This document shows, piece after piece, positions 42,429 to 52,336 of a DNA stretch of 64,000 bases; positions within the stretch are counted from its first letter, which is position 1, and every line of letters begins with the position of its first letter. The notes below the pieces were generated by a model, which was not told the DNA's origin, made no database searches, and saw only the letters and a list, made by a program, of their open reading frames with translations. The DNA is taken from contig CAMYAK010000001.1 in the NCBI GenBank assembly GCA_947253765.1, positions 186,001-250,000 of the forward strand. The letters are read 5' to 3'. The DNA comes from an uncultured Tissierellia bacterium. Its GTDB lineage: Bacteria; Bacillota; Clostridia; Tissierellales; Peptoniphilaceae. A program made the translations under genes and the position numbers.

Positions 42429-44132
42429 ATGGATAGGAAAAAATTAATAGCCTTATTAACCTTGGTTACAGGCCTGACCTTTGTTCTTGTCATATTTATC
42501 TTTGCAGGACCGGGTAAAAATTTGAGAAGCTTCAACTTCGGTTTAGAAATCGGTAGAAAAGTGCGCGAAAGCGAGGCCGGTATAAGTAGTGATGAATCAA
42601 GCCTGAATGAGTATGAAAGCGTGGTATCCGGACCTAAAGATTTTAGTGGAGGCCAATCTAATGCAGGCGCTATGGAATCTGAAGGTCTGGTAAGGCGTGG
42701 GGATTTCAACGGAGAGACAAGCCTTGGTGTAAATGTGAACCCGGGAATAACTCTTGACCCCTTCCAAGCCGACCAAAGCGGTAAATATTTCGGCCGGGCC
42801 GAGGAGTTCTTAAAGAAAGAAGGACCGGAGAAGCAGGTTATCGGCAATTTACCGGTGAATGTTTATGAAAATCCCGACTTGTCCCTTTATCTTAATTTAC
42901 AGAGCCTGCCTGAGTTTGCCGCAAGCCTTTATGTCATGCCGGTCAAAGAGGGTTTTGAAATTATGGACAGGCACGAGATGCCGATAAAATCAGTCGGCGA
43001 GGATGAGCTGATCAGGATTTTGGAAGAAGAGAGGGAAGAGAGCCCGTTTAAGAGCAATTTCTATTCCCTTTATCACGTATATAAGATAAATGATGACCAG
43101 GCCGAATCCATTGATAATGACAGCAAATTGGACTCAAAGATAGGCAAGATCGGTGACAGTCTTTATGCTGTGTACAGGGATAAAAAGAACGGCCTTAAAT
43201 ACGATCAATTGAGGAAGCAAATGGGTCAGGACCCGCTCAGCCTCGACGCTATATTTTCAGCCCTATCAAACCAAAAACCCATAATTTCTTCAGATACTTC
43301 AACCGGTGAGGAGTCCGCTCCGGATCCTGATAAGGGAGAATCTCCATCAAGGTCGGAATGGGAAGAGCTCAGAAAGACTATAGCTGAAAAGCCTTCAGCC
43401 ATAGAGTGGAAATATTTGCTCCCACTATACGGATCAGGAAATTATGGGGTGCAAGGTGAGGATGTGAGAAGGCTTGTTCCAAAAAGTCAGCCGATATACA
43501 GCACCGGAGTGGTGGATATAAATGGAGACGGGCGTGAGGAGCTCTTAATTCACTGCTCAATGAGGAAGGAGACGGAGTACGGAATAGGCGGATATTGGGC
43601 CGTGATGACCCCGTCTGATAAGGGTCTTTTAAATACAGCCTGCTATAATTACGGCAACGGTGACATGCTCCTGAAAAACGGCAATATCTTTTTCACTTCC
43701 TTGTCCAGGGTAAAGGACGGCATGGCATTTGAATTGCTGGAAAGCAATTATCCCATGACCAATAAGCACTTCCCGATAAGGGTTGAGTTTCTCCAGCCCA
43801 AGGGCCTGGGCCATAGCCTGAGCGGCAAGAAGCTTGCTGAGGACTATCCTAATTACTATATTATGGAACATGGCGGTCAGCTTTTCCTGGTCGTAATGCA
43901 GGACTATGATTATCTTATGGAGTACGCCCGTAACAGGGTCAAGGGGGCCATCAAGATAAGCCTGGAGGAAGAAGGTGTCAGCAGGCACCTGGTCACAAAC
44001 ATAAATAATTATTTAAGTGACAGTTTCCCCAACCTACCCTTCTCAGCGGATGATTTGGACAGGGCCAAGCCTGTTGCAAGCTTGGCTAAGAGCAGCAGGG
44101 TTGTGACCTTCCAGGATTTCAGGAAGGATTGA
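42429..44132 (+). CDS. membrane-anchored extracellular protein of unknown function
   Basis: A 567-residue protein I do not recognise. One membrane segment (residues ~8-27, LIALLTLVTGLTFVLVIFIF) anchors it, and the rest is probably outside the cell. A serine-rich stretch follows near residues 50-95, then a mixed domain, a second low-complexity stretch around residue 290-310, and a C-terminal domain of about 240 residues. In the latter, VVDINGDGREELLIHC is an FG-GAP/VCBS-like calcium-loop strand, suggesting a beta-propeller-like or related fold. It follows the double-NUDIX gene by ten bases with AGGAGG, so it may belong to the sigma-module transcript. Confidence 0.6.
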   Translation: MDRKKLIALLTLVTGLTFVLVIFIFAGPGKNLRSFNFGLEIGRKVRESEAGISSDESSLNEYESVVSGPKDFSGGQSNAGAMESEGLVRRGDFNGETSLGVNVNPGITLDPFQADQSGKYFGRAEEFLKKEGPEKQVIGNLPVNVYENPDLSLYLNLQSLPEFAASLYVMPVKEGFEIMDRHEMPIKSVGEDELIRILEEEREESPFKSNFYSLYHVYKINDDQAESIDNDSKLDSKIGKIGDSLYAVYRDKKNGLKYDQLRKQMGQDPLSLDAIFSALSNQKPIISSDTSTGEESAPDPDKGESPSRSEWEELRKTIAEKPSAIEWKYLLPLYGSGNYGVQGEDVRRLVPKSQPIYSTGVVDINGDGREELLIHCSMRKETEYGIGGYWAVMTPSDKGLLNTACYNYGNGDMLLKNGNIFFTSLSRVKDGMAFELLESNYPMTNKHFPIRVEFLQPKGLGHSLSGKKLAEDYPNYYIMEHGGQLFLVVMQDYDYLMEYARNRVKGAIKISLEEEGVSRHLVTNINNYLSDSFPNLPFSADDLDRAKPVASLAKSSRVVTFQDFRKD

Positions 44133-44170
44133 TATAAAAGAATTAACCTGAGAAAAATACAGGATATTAA

Positions 44171-44203
44171 AACCCCCCAAAAGTTGTACTTTTTGGGGGG
44201 GGG
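44171..44203. terminator. terminator between convergent genes
   Basis: CCCCCCAAAAGT and ACTTTTTGGGGGG pair around TGT with one bulge. It lies between the anchored protein gene and the P-type ATPase gene, which converge here. Confidence 0.75.
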
Positions 44204-44233
44204 TATTTCATATTAAAGCATCAGGTCAATAAC

Positions 44234-46972
44234 CTACTTGCTATCCATGGCCTGGTGGATTTCCGTTGCCATAAAGGGAATTAGGGAAAGAACCAGGGTG
44301 GGGATCCACTCCTTGGCCGTCATGAATGAAACATCAAAGAGCTGACGCATGAAGGGGATGTAGAGAACTATCAGGAGCAGGCCTATACCTATTAAAATGG
44401 CATAGTTCATTGCCTTGTTGGTGAAGCCCCCGATCTCTTTGAGCGAGTACCTGTCAGACCTGCAGGCCATAGCCCTGAAAAGCTCGGCCAGTATCAAGGT
44501 TGAAAAGGCCATTGTACGACCCTCGGCCAGCTTATCGGCTCCGGTTAAGCCATGTCCGAAATAGAAGTAGCCGATCGAGAAGGCTGTCAGGGTGGCCACG
44601 CTTATGGCCAGGGCCTGAACAATAATGGACTTTCTCATTGCCTTGTCAATTATTGCTTCTTTGGGATCTCTAGGGGCCCTATCCATAAGGCCGGGTTCCC
44701 CGTTCTCCATACCCAAGGCCAGGGCCGGCAAGGAGTCGGTAACAAGGTTTAGCCAGAGGAGCATTATCGGTGAAAGGGGGGTCGGGAAATCATGGCCGCT
44801 CTTCATTGCCATTAGGATAATCTCTATAACCATGGCCCCGGCAATGACTATAACCTCTCCTACATTGCATGAAAGCAGGAAGGAGATAAACTTCTTAATA
44901 TTTGAATAGATGGTCCTGCCCTCTTCAACCGCAGACACTATGGTCGCAAAGTTGTCATCAGTCAGGATAACATCGGAAGTGTTTTTAGCAACATCGGTAC
45001 CGGTTATGCCCATTGATATGCCTATGTCGGCTTTTTTTATGGCCGGAGCATCATTTACCCCGTCACCGGTCATGGCCGTAATTTCACCGTTGGCCTTGAG
45101 TGCGTCCACTATCTGGACCTTGTTCTCAGGAGAAACACGGGCGAAGATCCTAGCCTTCTTGACCACTTCCTGAACCTCTTCCAGGCTCATACCGTTGAGG
45201 GCTTCACCCATCATGGCTTGGTCGCGGCTCTCGGCAATGCCCAGGTCCTTTCCTATGGCAAAGGCCGTTTCAAGATAGTCCCCGGTGATCATAATAGTTG
45301 TGATTCCGGCTGTCTTTGTTTCTTCTATAGCAGCCTTAACCTCAGGTCTGGGAGGATCTATCATTCCGGTAAGACCGACAAAGACCATGTTGTTTTCAAC
45401 CTTGTCAGGACTTTTCTCATCACCCTTGGGAACATTATCCAATTTCTTGAAAGCATAGGCCAGGCAGCGCAGGGCATCCCTTGCAAACTCAAGATTCTTC
45501 TCAAGAGCCTTTTCCTTGAGCTCCTCAGTGAATTCAACAATTTTTCCGTCAATAAGGATCCGGTCGCACTTGCCGATAACTATATCGGGAGCCCCCTTAG
45601 TAAAAGAGGCATAGGCATCTTCAAAGAAATTTTTATTGAAGGTTGTCATCATTTTCCTGTTGGAATCGAAAGGAATCTCTTCCAGACGTGGGATCCTCTC
45701 ATGGAGCTCATCCATGTCAATCCCGGCCTTGGAAGCCATGGTTATCAGGGCCCCTTCAGTCGGGTCTCCCAGGCACTTGTACTGGCCATCTTCATTGACG
45801 ATTTTCGCATCATTGGCAGAAGCGGCGATTGTGAGCAGGGTAGCAAGATTGGTGTCATCGCCCGCTTTTAGGACTTTTCCGTTAAGCTCTATGGTTCCTT
45901 CAGGAGAATAGCCGCCCCCGCTCAGCTTATAGTCGTTTCCGTTGGTGAAAATATTTGTAACGGTCATCTCGTTCTGGGTCAGGGTTCCCGTCTTATCAGT
46001 GCAGATCACAGTCGTTGTGCCCAGGGTTTCAACCGAAAGAAGCTTCTTAACTATGGCGTGCCTTTGGGCCATCCTGTTCATCCCTATGGATAGGACAATG
46101 GTAACAACTGCCGTCATGCCCTCAGGAATTGCAGCAACAGCCAGGGATACAGCGGTCATGAGGATTTCAAGCAACTCATTTTTCGCAATGAGGCCGAGAA
46201 CTCCGACGCCAAGAGCAACAGCTAAGATCAGCTTGCCCAGCTGGCCTGAAAGAACCTCGAGTTTTTTCTGGAGAGGGGTGGATTCTTCTTCATAGGACTG
46301 GATAGTTGTAGCGATCTTGCCGATTTCAGTATGAACTCCCGTATCTGTGACCAGGCCGCTACCGTGACCATATGTGACAATGGTCGATGAGTAGGCATAA
46401 TTTTCGCGGTCACCTATACCCTGGTCGGTATCAAAAACAGCTCCGGCATCCTTCTCGGCAGCCACGGACTCACCCGTAAAAGAGGCCTCATCAATTTGAA
46501 GGTTGGAAGACTCGAAGAGCCTGAGATCAGCAGGAACAATATCCCCGGTCTCAATTATGACCAGGTCGCCGGGAACCAGGTTTTCGGACTTTACGGTTGT
46601 TCGCTTGCCGTCCCTGATAACCTTGGCATCCGGCGAGGACATCTTGTGGAGGGCCTCAACCGAATCCTCAGCCTTACCTTCCTGATAAATTGAAAGGGCG
46701 GCATTGAGGATAACTATTGCTATGATCATGACGCCTTCGACCAGGTCCCCGATCACCGTCGACAGGACGGCGGCAATCAAGAGGATTACAACGAGGGGAT
46801 CCATAAATTGCTCTTTTATCTTGCTGAAGAATGGCTTTCTCTTGGACTCATCAAGCTTATTTGGGCCGTACTTTTCAAGCCTCTTCTCAGCCTCTGCTTG
46901 AGACAGACCCCGCCTGCTGTCACTTTGCAGAGTATTCTCAACTTCTTCTCTTTTTTGTAAATACCAATCCAT
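44234..46972 (-). CDS. P-type cation ATPase, calcium-transporting type
   Basis: A 912-residue P2-type ATPase. The actuator loop has FTGES near residue 165, the phosphorylation site ICTDKTGTLTQNEMTV lies near 326, and the hinge is TGDGVNDAPAIKKADIGI. The membrane helix 4 motif AAIPEGMTAVVTIVL provides the transport-site IPEG of the Ca2+/Mn2+ group. About ten membrane helices. It probably exports Ca2+ (or Mn2+) from the cytoplasm. The N-terminal cation-ATPase domain begins in the first 60 residues. A separate minus-strand gene with a DUF212 protein lies upstream. Confidence 0.9.
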   Translation of the reverse strand: MDWYLQKREEVENTLQSDSRRGLSQAEAEKRLEKYGPNKLDESKRKPFFSKIKEQFMDPLVVILLIAAVLSTVIGDLVEGVMIIAIVILNAALSIYQEGKAEDSVEALHKMSSPDAKVIRDGKRTTVKSENLVPGDLVIIETGDIVPADLRLFESSNLQIDEASFTGESVAAEKDAGAVFDTDQGIGDRENYAYSSTIVTYGHGSGLVTDTGVHTEIGKIATTIQSYEEESTPLQKKLEVLSGQLGKLILAVALGVGVLGLIAKNELLEILMTAVSLAVAAIPEGMTAVVTIVLSIGMNRMAQRHAIVKKLLSVETLGTTTVICTDKTGTLTQNEMTVTNIFTNGNDYKLSGGGYSPEGTIELNGKVLKAGDDTNLATLLTIAASANDAKIVNEDGQYKCLGDPTEGALITMASKAGIDMDELHERIPRLEEIPFDSNRKMMTTFNKNFFEDAYASFTKGAPDIVIGKCDRILIDGKIVEFTEELKEKALEKNLEFARDALRCLAYAFKKLDNVPKGDEKSPDKVENNMVFVGLTGMIDPPRPEVKAAIEETKTAGITTIMITGDYLETAFAIGKDLGIAESRDQAMMGEALNGMSLEEVQEVVKKARIFARVSPENKVQIVDALKANGEITAMTGDGVNDAPAIKKADIGISMGITGTDVAKNTSDVILTDDNFATIVSAVEEGRTIYSNIKKFISFLLSCNVGEVIVIAGAMVIEIILMAMKSGHDFPTPLSPIMLLWLNLVTDSLPALALGMENGEPGLMDRAPRDPKEAIIDKAMRKSIIVQALAISVATLTAFSIGYFYFGHGLTGADKLAEGRTMAFSTLILAELFRAMACRSDRYSLKEIGGFTNKAMNYAILIGIGLLLIVLYIPFMRQLFDVSFMTAKEWIPTLVLSLIPFMATEIHQAMDSK

Positions 46973-47036
46973 AAAACCTCCTAGAAAAAAATCGGTTAAT
47001 AAAAATAGGGCTTAAACATGAAAACAAGGTCTTTGA

Positions 47037-47468
47037 TCAGACCTTGAAGATGAAATGGAGTATGAGGGCTACAATTGTGCCAAGGCCGAAGCCGCCCAGC
47101 ATTTCAGAAAGGGTGTGACCCTTGAATACCGGTATGGGCTTGTAGTCAATAATCCCTTTTTTGCTCAATTCGTGGCCTATCTTGTTCAAAGTCTTGGCCT
47201 GCTGGCCTATGGAATAGCGGCTGTGGAAGGAGTCGTAAGCGACAACCCCCCAGAGGGTGGCAACAACGGCAAAGACGTCCGAAAAGAAGCCGGACCTGAA
47301 GCCGACCAATATCATAAGACAGGATGAGAAAGTGGTGTGGGCGGAAGGGAAGTCTCCCGAGCCGACCATCTCCTTGAATTGGAAAGATTTAGTATTATAG
47401 TAACGTATAGAAATCTTCATGATTTGAGCAATAGTCCAGGCCACGGTGCTATATAAAAGTAAATCCAT
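47037..47468 (-). CDS. divergent PAP2 / DUF212 membrane protein
   Basis: A 143-residue membrane protein of the DUF212 (YuiD) family, related to acid phosphatase/vanadium haloperoxidase (PAP2) proteins. The conserved GSGDFPSAHTTFSSCLMILV holds the SAH motif, VVAYDSFHSRYSIGQQAKTL the second, and HTLSEMLGGFGLGTIVALIL the last. It may dephosphorylate a lipid, but no activity is proven. Three to four membrane segments. Confidence 0.85.
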   Translation of the reverse strand: MDLLLYSTVAWTIAQIMKISIRYYNTKSFQFKEMVGSGDFPSAHTTFSSCLMILVGFRSGFFSDVFAVVATLWGVVAYDSFHSRYSIGQQAKTLNKIGHELSKKGIIDYKPIPVFKGHTLSEMLGGFGLGTIVALILHFIFKV

Positions 47469-47588
47469 AATATCTCCTTAATAATATATACTCTTATCAT
47501 TTTACCATAGCCGGGCTTCTTGTCAGATCAAGTTTTACATAGTATCCTTAAATTTCAGGATTTTATCAAAATAAAAAGGATGTGGCCA

Positions 47589-48419
47589 ATGAAAATGTGT
47601 TCAATAGCTTCAGGATCCAGCGGTAATTGCGTATACCTGGAGACTGAGGAGGCAAGAATAATAATAGATGCGGGGCTTTCAGGCAAGCAGATCCAAACCT
47701 TGCTGGAAAAAGGGGGAATCAACCCTAAGAAGCTTGATGCAATACTCGTTACCCATGAACACGCAGACCACATAAAAGGGGTGGGGGTCCTAAGCAGGCG
47801 CTTCCACATTCCGGTCTACGCCAACTTGGAAACTTGGCGGGCCATGCACCTGAAAATTGGAAACATAAACTCGGATATGAGGAAGGTTTTTAAAAATTTG
47901 CAGACCTTTGGGCTAAAGGACTTGGAAATCAAGGCCCTTCCCTTACACCACGATGCGGTGGATCCCGTTGGGTTCAGCTTCATATCAAAGGATGAAAAGG
48001 CATCGCTCATAACCGATACGGGCTTTCTTGACAGCCGGATGATGGATGAGATTGCAAATTCAGACATCTACTATTTTGAAGCCAACCACGATGTGGAAAT
48101 GCTCCTAAGAGGGCCCTATCCTCAGGACCTAAAGGCAAGGATTTTATCAGACCACGGCCACCTGTCAAACCGCCAGGCCGGCCTGGCCCTGTCGGAACTT
48201 TTGAGGGGCAGGGATGAGGTCGTCCTCTTGGCCCACCTTTCAGACAAAAACAACAATCCTCGAGTTTGCCGGGACACGGTTTGTGGGATCTTGAGAAACG
48301 AGGGCTTTGACACGGAAAACAGCATGAAAATATTGGCAGCTCCAAGGAGCGAGCCCTCCACCATATACAGCTGCATATATGCAGAAAAAGCAGAGACCGA
48401 GGCCGCTTATGAAGATTGA
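47589..48419 (+). CDS. walJ: WalJ/YycJ metallo-beta-lactamase-fold hydrolase
   Basis: A 276-residue MBL-fold protein. It has CSIASGSSGNCVYLE at the N-terminus, the metal-binding VTHEHADHIKGVGVLSRRF, ALPLHHDAVDPVGFSF, SLITDTGFL and a later ILSDHGHLSNRQAGLALSEL. WalJ (YycJ/VicX) acts as a nuclease in DNA repair and is often beside the WalRK two-component system. WalRK is not next to it here, but the overlap with rlmH is the standard order for this locus. The ATG at 47589 was preferred because the family starts at MKMCSIASGS. Confidence 0.9.
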   Translation: MKMCSIASGSSGNCVYLETEEARIIIDAGLSGKQIQTLLEKGGINPKKLDAILVTHEHADHIKGVGVLSRRFHIPVYANLETWRAMHLKIGNINSDMRKVFKNLQTFGLKDLEIKALPLHHDAVDPVGFSFISKDEKASLITDTGFLDSRMMDEIANSDIYYFEANHDVEMLLRGPYPQDLKARILSDHGHLSNRQAGLALSELLRGRDEVVLLAHLSDKNNNPRVCRDTVCGILRNEGFDTENSMKILAAPRSEPSTIYSCIYAEKAETEAAYED

Positions 48420-48885
48420 CATAATTTGTGTGGGCAATATAAAAGAGAATTACCTAAAAAAGGGGATTGAGGAATACGCAAAGAGGATCTCCGCCTATGC
48501 TTCAGTCAATATTATCGAACTTAAAGAAGAGAGGATAGGACAGGATCCCTCAAAGGCTGAGATTGACCGGGCTTTGGAGGCCGAGGGGCAAAAGATTTTT
48601 AAGGCCCTGCCCAAAACATCAAAGGTCATAAGCCTGTGCATTGAAGGGAAAAATCTGAATTCTGAAGAATTTGCCGACCTTGTGGACGCGGCCATGGATG
48701 AGGGCGGGAGCCGGATTTCTTTTGTAATAGGGTCTTCCTATGGCCTGAGCCAAGAGATAAAGAGGCTGGGCTACAGGGTTTCTTTTTCCAAGATGACCTT
48801 TCCCCACCAGCTTATGAGGATGATCCTGCTGGAACAGGTTTATAGGGCATTTAAAATCCTAAAAAATGAGCCCTACCACAAGTAA
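48409..48885 (+). CDS. rlmH: 23S rRNA pseudouridine-1915 N3-methyltransferase RlmH
   Basis: A 158-residue SPOUT methyltransferase that modifies pseudouridine 1915 in helix 69 of 23S rRNA. It begins MKIDIICVGNIKENYLKKGI and has the knot motifs SFVIGSSYGLSQEIKR and MTFPHQLMRMILLEQVYRAF. It starts inside the end of walJ. Length equals the usual RlmH. Confidence 0.95.
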   Translation: MKIDIICVGNIKENYLKKGIEEYAKRISAYASVNIIELKEERIGQDPSKAEIDRALEAEGQKIFKALPKTSKVISLCIEGKNLNSEEFADLVDAAMDEGGSRISFVIGSSYGLSQEIKRLGYRVSFSKMTFPHQLMRMILLEQVYRAFKILKNEPYHK

Positions 48886-48962
48886 AGATGATTATAATAA
48901 TTAAGGCTAAAAACATATTTTCTTTATATAAAAGCATTTAACTAAGAGGCGTAGTTTAAGAC

Positions 48963-49958
48963 ATGAACGAAAAGGACAGGATACTATTCAGCAAAGAAGC
49001 CTTGAAAGAGGCTAACAATATAGCGGTAGGCGACAGGAAGCTCATAAAATTTGAGGACAGTCCCGGAATGACCAGGGAAGAGAAGATCATAAAAGCCTAC
49101 CCTCAGATATATGAAATCTTTGGCAAGGACCTTCTTTCATCAAAAGAGATTGAAAGGTCACTCCAGACCACCTACAGGACCAGGATTATGAGCAAGTTCA
49201 CCAAGGCCCTGAAAACTTATGAAATGATTGACAGCGGTGACAAGCTGGGCATAGCCATATCGGGCGGTAAGGACAGCCTCCTTTTGGCCAAGCTCTTCCA
49301 GGCCCTGGTAAAATACAGCGAGATTCCGTTTGAGGTCGAATTCTTCGCCATGGATCCGGGCTACGCCCCCATAAACAGGGAGCTTTTGGAGTTTAATCTG
49401 GCTTGGCTGGATATACCGGCAACTATAATAAGGTCGGATATATTTGCGGTATCAGACATGGAGGATGTTAAGTCGCCTTGTTATCTGTGCGCCAGGATGA
49501 GGAGGGGCTTTCTCTACTCGGCAGCTAAGAGCTTCGGCTGCAACAAACTCTGCCTGGGCCACCATTTCAACGATGCCATAGAAACTATCCTTCTAAATAT
49601 ACTTTGGGCCGCCAATTATAAGGCCATGATGCCCAAGATAGTTGCCAGAAACTTTGACAATATGGAGCTTTTGAGGCCCCTTTACCTGGTTGAGGAGGAT
49701 TCTATAATAGCCTGGAGGGACTACATAGGTCTGAAAGCCCTGGACTGCGCCTGCACTGTAACCCAGTCCAAAGAAGGCTCGCAGAGGAAGAAGGTCAAGG
49801 AGCTCATAAGGGAGCTCAAAAAGGACAATCCCCGCGTGGACAAGTCCATATTCAAATCGGCACAGAATGTGGCGGTAGACGCCATATTGGGATACATAAA
49901 CCACGGACAACACCACTCTTTTTTAGAAACCTACGGAGACGATAAATGGGAAGTTTAA
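48963..49958 (+). CDS. TtcA-family tRNA sulfurtransferase
   Basis: A 331-residue PP-loop enzyme. The ATP-binding motif is AISGGKDSLLLAKLFQ, the first cysteine pair CYLCARMRRGFLYSAA and the histidine block LGHHFNDAIETILLNILW. A third cysteine lies in CACTVTQSKEGSQRKK, as in TtcA, which thiolates cytidine 32 of tRNA using an iron-sulfur cluster. The first ~80 residues are an extension before the usual start. It overlaps uppP by 13 bases. Confidence 0.85.
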   Translation: MNEKDRILFSKEALKEANNIAVGDRKLIKFEDSPGMTREEKIIKAYPQIYEIFGKDLLSSKEIERSLQTTYRTRIMSKFTKALKTYEMIDSGDKLGIAISGGKDSLLLAKLFQALVKYSEIPFEVEFFAMDPGYAPINRELLEFNLAWLDIPATIIRSDIFAVSDMEDVKSPCYLCARMRRGFLYSAAKSFGCNKLCLGHHFNDAIETILLNILWAANYKAMMPKIVARNFDNMELLRPLYLVEEDSIIAWRDYIGLKALDCACTVTQSKEGSQRKKVKELIRELKKDNPRVDKSIFKSAQNVAVDAILGYINHGQHHSFLETYGDDKWEV

Positions 49959-50836
49959 TCAATCTTTTTAAAATCACAATTCTGTCAATAGTTGAGGGAG
50001 TTACGGAGTTCCTGCCAATATCATCAACAGGTCACCTGATCCTGGTAAACGAATTTGTAAAGCTGGAGCCGGAGACCTTTGCCAATGCTTTCAATGTAAT
50101 AATACAGCTTGGGGCCATACTTTCCGTTATTATCCTATATTGGGACAGGCTCAATCCCTGGGCGGATTCAAAAATAGCCCATAAGAGGCCGGGCCGCTAC
50201 GAGCATTGGAATTGGCAGACCAAGGCTTACTTTAACCTTAACCACGCGGACGAAAAGACCATGAAGCTGTGGCTTAAGGTCCTCATTGCCTGCATTCCGG
50301 GAGGAATCCTGGGTTTTCTTTTCGACGACTATATAGATGCCAATTTCACAAACATGCCGGTCGTTACGGCAACTCTTTTAATCTATGGTGTCATCATAGT
50401 AGCCTTGGAAAAGTGGAACGGCAAGAGAAAGAGATTTTTGATTAACACAACCGAGGAGCTGGACTACAGAAGGGCCTTTCTGATCGGGTGCTTCCAGAGC
50501 CTGGCCCTGATTCCCGGAACATCCAGATCAGCTGCAACCATACTGGGAGCCATGCTTCTAGGTACGGGCAGGGTAGCTGCTGCGGAATTCTCATTCTTCC
50601 TGGCTATCCCGACTATGGTAGGGGCAACCCTCTTGAAAGTCATCAAGAACCTTGGGGTTTTCTCAGGAATGCAGTGGCTGATGATCCTCATAGGCTTCGT
50701 CCTCTCCTTCATTGTCGCCTATATTGTCATCAAGAAATTTATGGAGTATATCAAGAGGAACGACTTCACATTTTTCGGTTACTACAGGATAGGCCTGTCG
50801 GCAATCTTGATTATTTATATGCTGCTAACTATGTGA
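49946..50836 (+). CDS. uppP: undecaprenyl-diphosphatase UppP (BacA)
   Basis: A 296-residue integral membrane enzyme that recycles undecaprenyl diphosphate to the monophosphate carrier for cell-wall synthesis. It has SIVEGVTEFLPISSTGHLIL with the catalytic glutamate and serine, and LIPGTSRSAATILGAMLLGT with the second active-site block. An insert of about 60 residues (KRPGRYEHWNWQTKAYFNLN) sits in the periplasmic or cytoplasmic loop. Known to confer bacitracin tolerance when abundant. Confidence 0.94.
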   Translation: MGSLINLFKITILSIVEGVTEFLPISSTGHLILVNEFVKLEPETFANAFNVIIQLGAILSVIILYWDRLNPWADSKIAHKRPGRYEHWNWQTKAYFNLNHADEKTMKLWLKVLIACIPGGILGFLFDDYIDANFTNMPVVTATLLIYGVIIVALEKWNGKRKRFLINTTEELDYRRAFLIGCFQSLALIPGTSRSAATILGAMLLGTGRVAAAEFSFFLAIPTMVGATLLKVIKNLGVFSGMQWLMILIGFVLSFIVAYIVIKKFMEYIKRNDFTFFGYYRIGLSAILIIYMLLTM

Positions 50837-50946
50837 TAAAATGTAGGATAATCCGCTCTTTGCCATGTTTGGAAGGGCGGGGCTACAGAGTTTCGGCTTG
50901 TAAAAATAGTTGAAGGAAAATTTAGATTATTTATAAAGGAGTACAT

Positions 50947-52332
50947 ATGGAACCTGCCCAAGCTGACAGCGCCGGCGGAGGCTTATTCGGTCAATTATCG
51001 GTTATTTTCATTTTAATTTTAATAAATGCTTTTTATGCGGCATCTGAGATGGCCCTTGTTTCCGTGGATGACGGAGACCTGAAAGAGAATGCACAAAAAG
51101 GGGATAAAAAAGCCAAGCGTATACTTGAGCTCATGAGTGATCCCTCAAGGTTCTTGTCTACCATACAGATCTGCATAACCTTGGCGGGCTTTTTCAACTC
51201 GGCCTCGGCCGCAACGGGAATTTCCGTGGTCATTGGTCAAAAGCTGCAGGCCTTGGGAATGCCTTCGGCCTACCGCCTGTCAACCGTAGTTTTCACCATA
51301 ATCCTGTCATTTGTAACCATTGTTTTCGGGGAACTTGTGCCAAAAAGATTGGCCCTGCAGAATCCTGAGAGCTTTTCATACAAGGCGGTGACAATTCTAT
51401 GGTGGTCATCAAAGATTCTCAAGCCCTTTGTTTCCCTATTGTCAGGGATTACCAATGGAATTATGAGGCTTATGGGAATCGAAGTCTCCGAGAGTGAGGA
51501 GAGGGTGACCATGTCCGATATCAAGTCCATCATTCAGGTGGGCCAGAGCCAGGGCCTGATCAATACGGTGGAAGAGGAGATGATAAACTCCATAATTTCT
51601 TTTGATGACAAAACAGCAGAAGAGATCATGACTCCCAGAACCGAGGTTTTTGCCATAGACATCAACGACCCTTACGAGGAGTACTTGGATGAACTCCTCA
51701 GCGTCAGGTATTCCAGGATCCCGGTCTATGATGATGACATTGACAACATCATTGGCGTCCTATACATAAAGGACTATCTCCAGGCTGCCTATGAGCACAG
51801 CTTTGAAGAGGTTAAGATAAGGAAGATCCTGAGGCCGGCCTACTTTGTTCCCGAGAGAAAGAACATTAACGAGCTTTTCAATGAGATGAGGAAAGAAAAT
51901 TTCCACTTCGCCGTGCTTATAGATGAGTACGGGGGCTTCTCGGGAATTGTCACCATGGAAGACCTTATTGAAGAGATTGTCGGCGATATAGACGATGAAT
52001 ATGACGACGATGAGCCGGAGATAAAGAAGATAAATTCCAAGACTTGGTATGCCAAGGGGTCCTTGTCGATCAAGGAGCTCAATGCCAATATAGGTTCCAA
52101 CATTGACGAAGAGGCTGAGGACTATGATACACTCGGCGGCCTGCTTTTCTACCTGATGGGAAGGATACCTGAGGATTCGGAAAAACCATTTATTGAATAT
52201 GAGAATATAGATTTTATGATTGACCAGATAGAGAACAAAAAAATTGTCTGGGTCAGGATAGAATATGACCATGAAGAGGCTTTAAGGCTTGAGGCCGAGA
52301 GACTCAACAAGGGAGATAAAGAAAACGGATAG
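50947..52332 (+). CDS. CNNM/HlyC-CorC family transporter
   Basis: A 461-residue protein with an N-terminal DUF21 membrane domain (INAFYAASEMALVSV, then three further segments), a central CBS pair (MTPRTEVFAIDIND, RIPVYDDDIDNIIGVLYIKD and HFAVLIDEYGGFSGIVTMED), and a C-terminal CorC_HlyC domain (YAKGSLSIKELNANIG). Members move Mg2+ or other divalent ions, possibly with Na+ exchange. GGAG precedes the ATG. The 110 bases upstream contain no gene. Confidence 0.88.
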   Translation: MEPAQADSAGGGLFGQLSVIFILILINAFYAASEMALVSVDDGDLKENAQKGDKKAKRILELMSDPSRFLSTIQICITLAGFFNSASAATGISVVIGQKLQALGMPSAYRLSTVVFTIILSFVTIVFGELVPKRLALQNPESFSYKAVTILWWSSKILKPFVSLLSGITNGIMRLMGIEVSESEERVTMSDIKSIIQVGQSQGLINTVEEEMINSIISFDDKTAEEIMTPRTEVFAIDINDPYEEYLDELLSVRYSRIPVYDDDIDNIIGVLYIKDYLQAAYEHSFEEVKIRKILRPAYFVPERKNINELFNEMRKENFHFAVLIDEYGGFSGIVTMEDLIEEIVGDIDDEYDDDEPEIKKINSKTWYAKGSLSIKELNANIGSNIDEEAEDYDTLGGLLFYLMGRIPEDSEKPFIEYENIDFMIDQIENKKIVWVRIEYDHEEALRLEAERLNKGDKENG

Positions 52333-52336
52333 GAAA

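Noticed and set aside
48886..48962. tRNA gene before the TtcA-type gene
   Set aside because: No cloverleaf could be drawn; the stretch is simple AT-rich spacer. No tRNA or rRNA gene was recognised anywhere in the window.
50837..50946. Small RNA or terminator between uppP and the CNNM gene
   Set aside because: The CCGCTCTT/AAGGGCGG pairing is weak and has no T-run.
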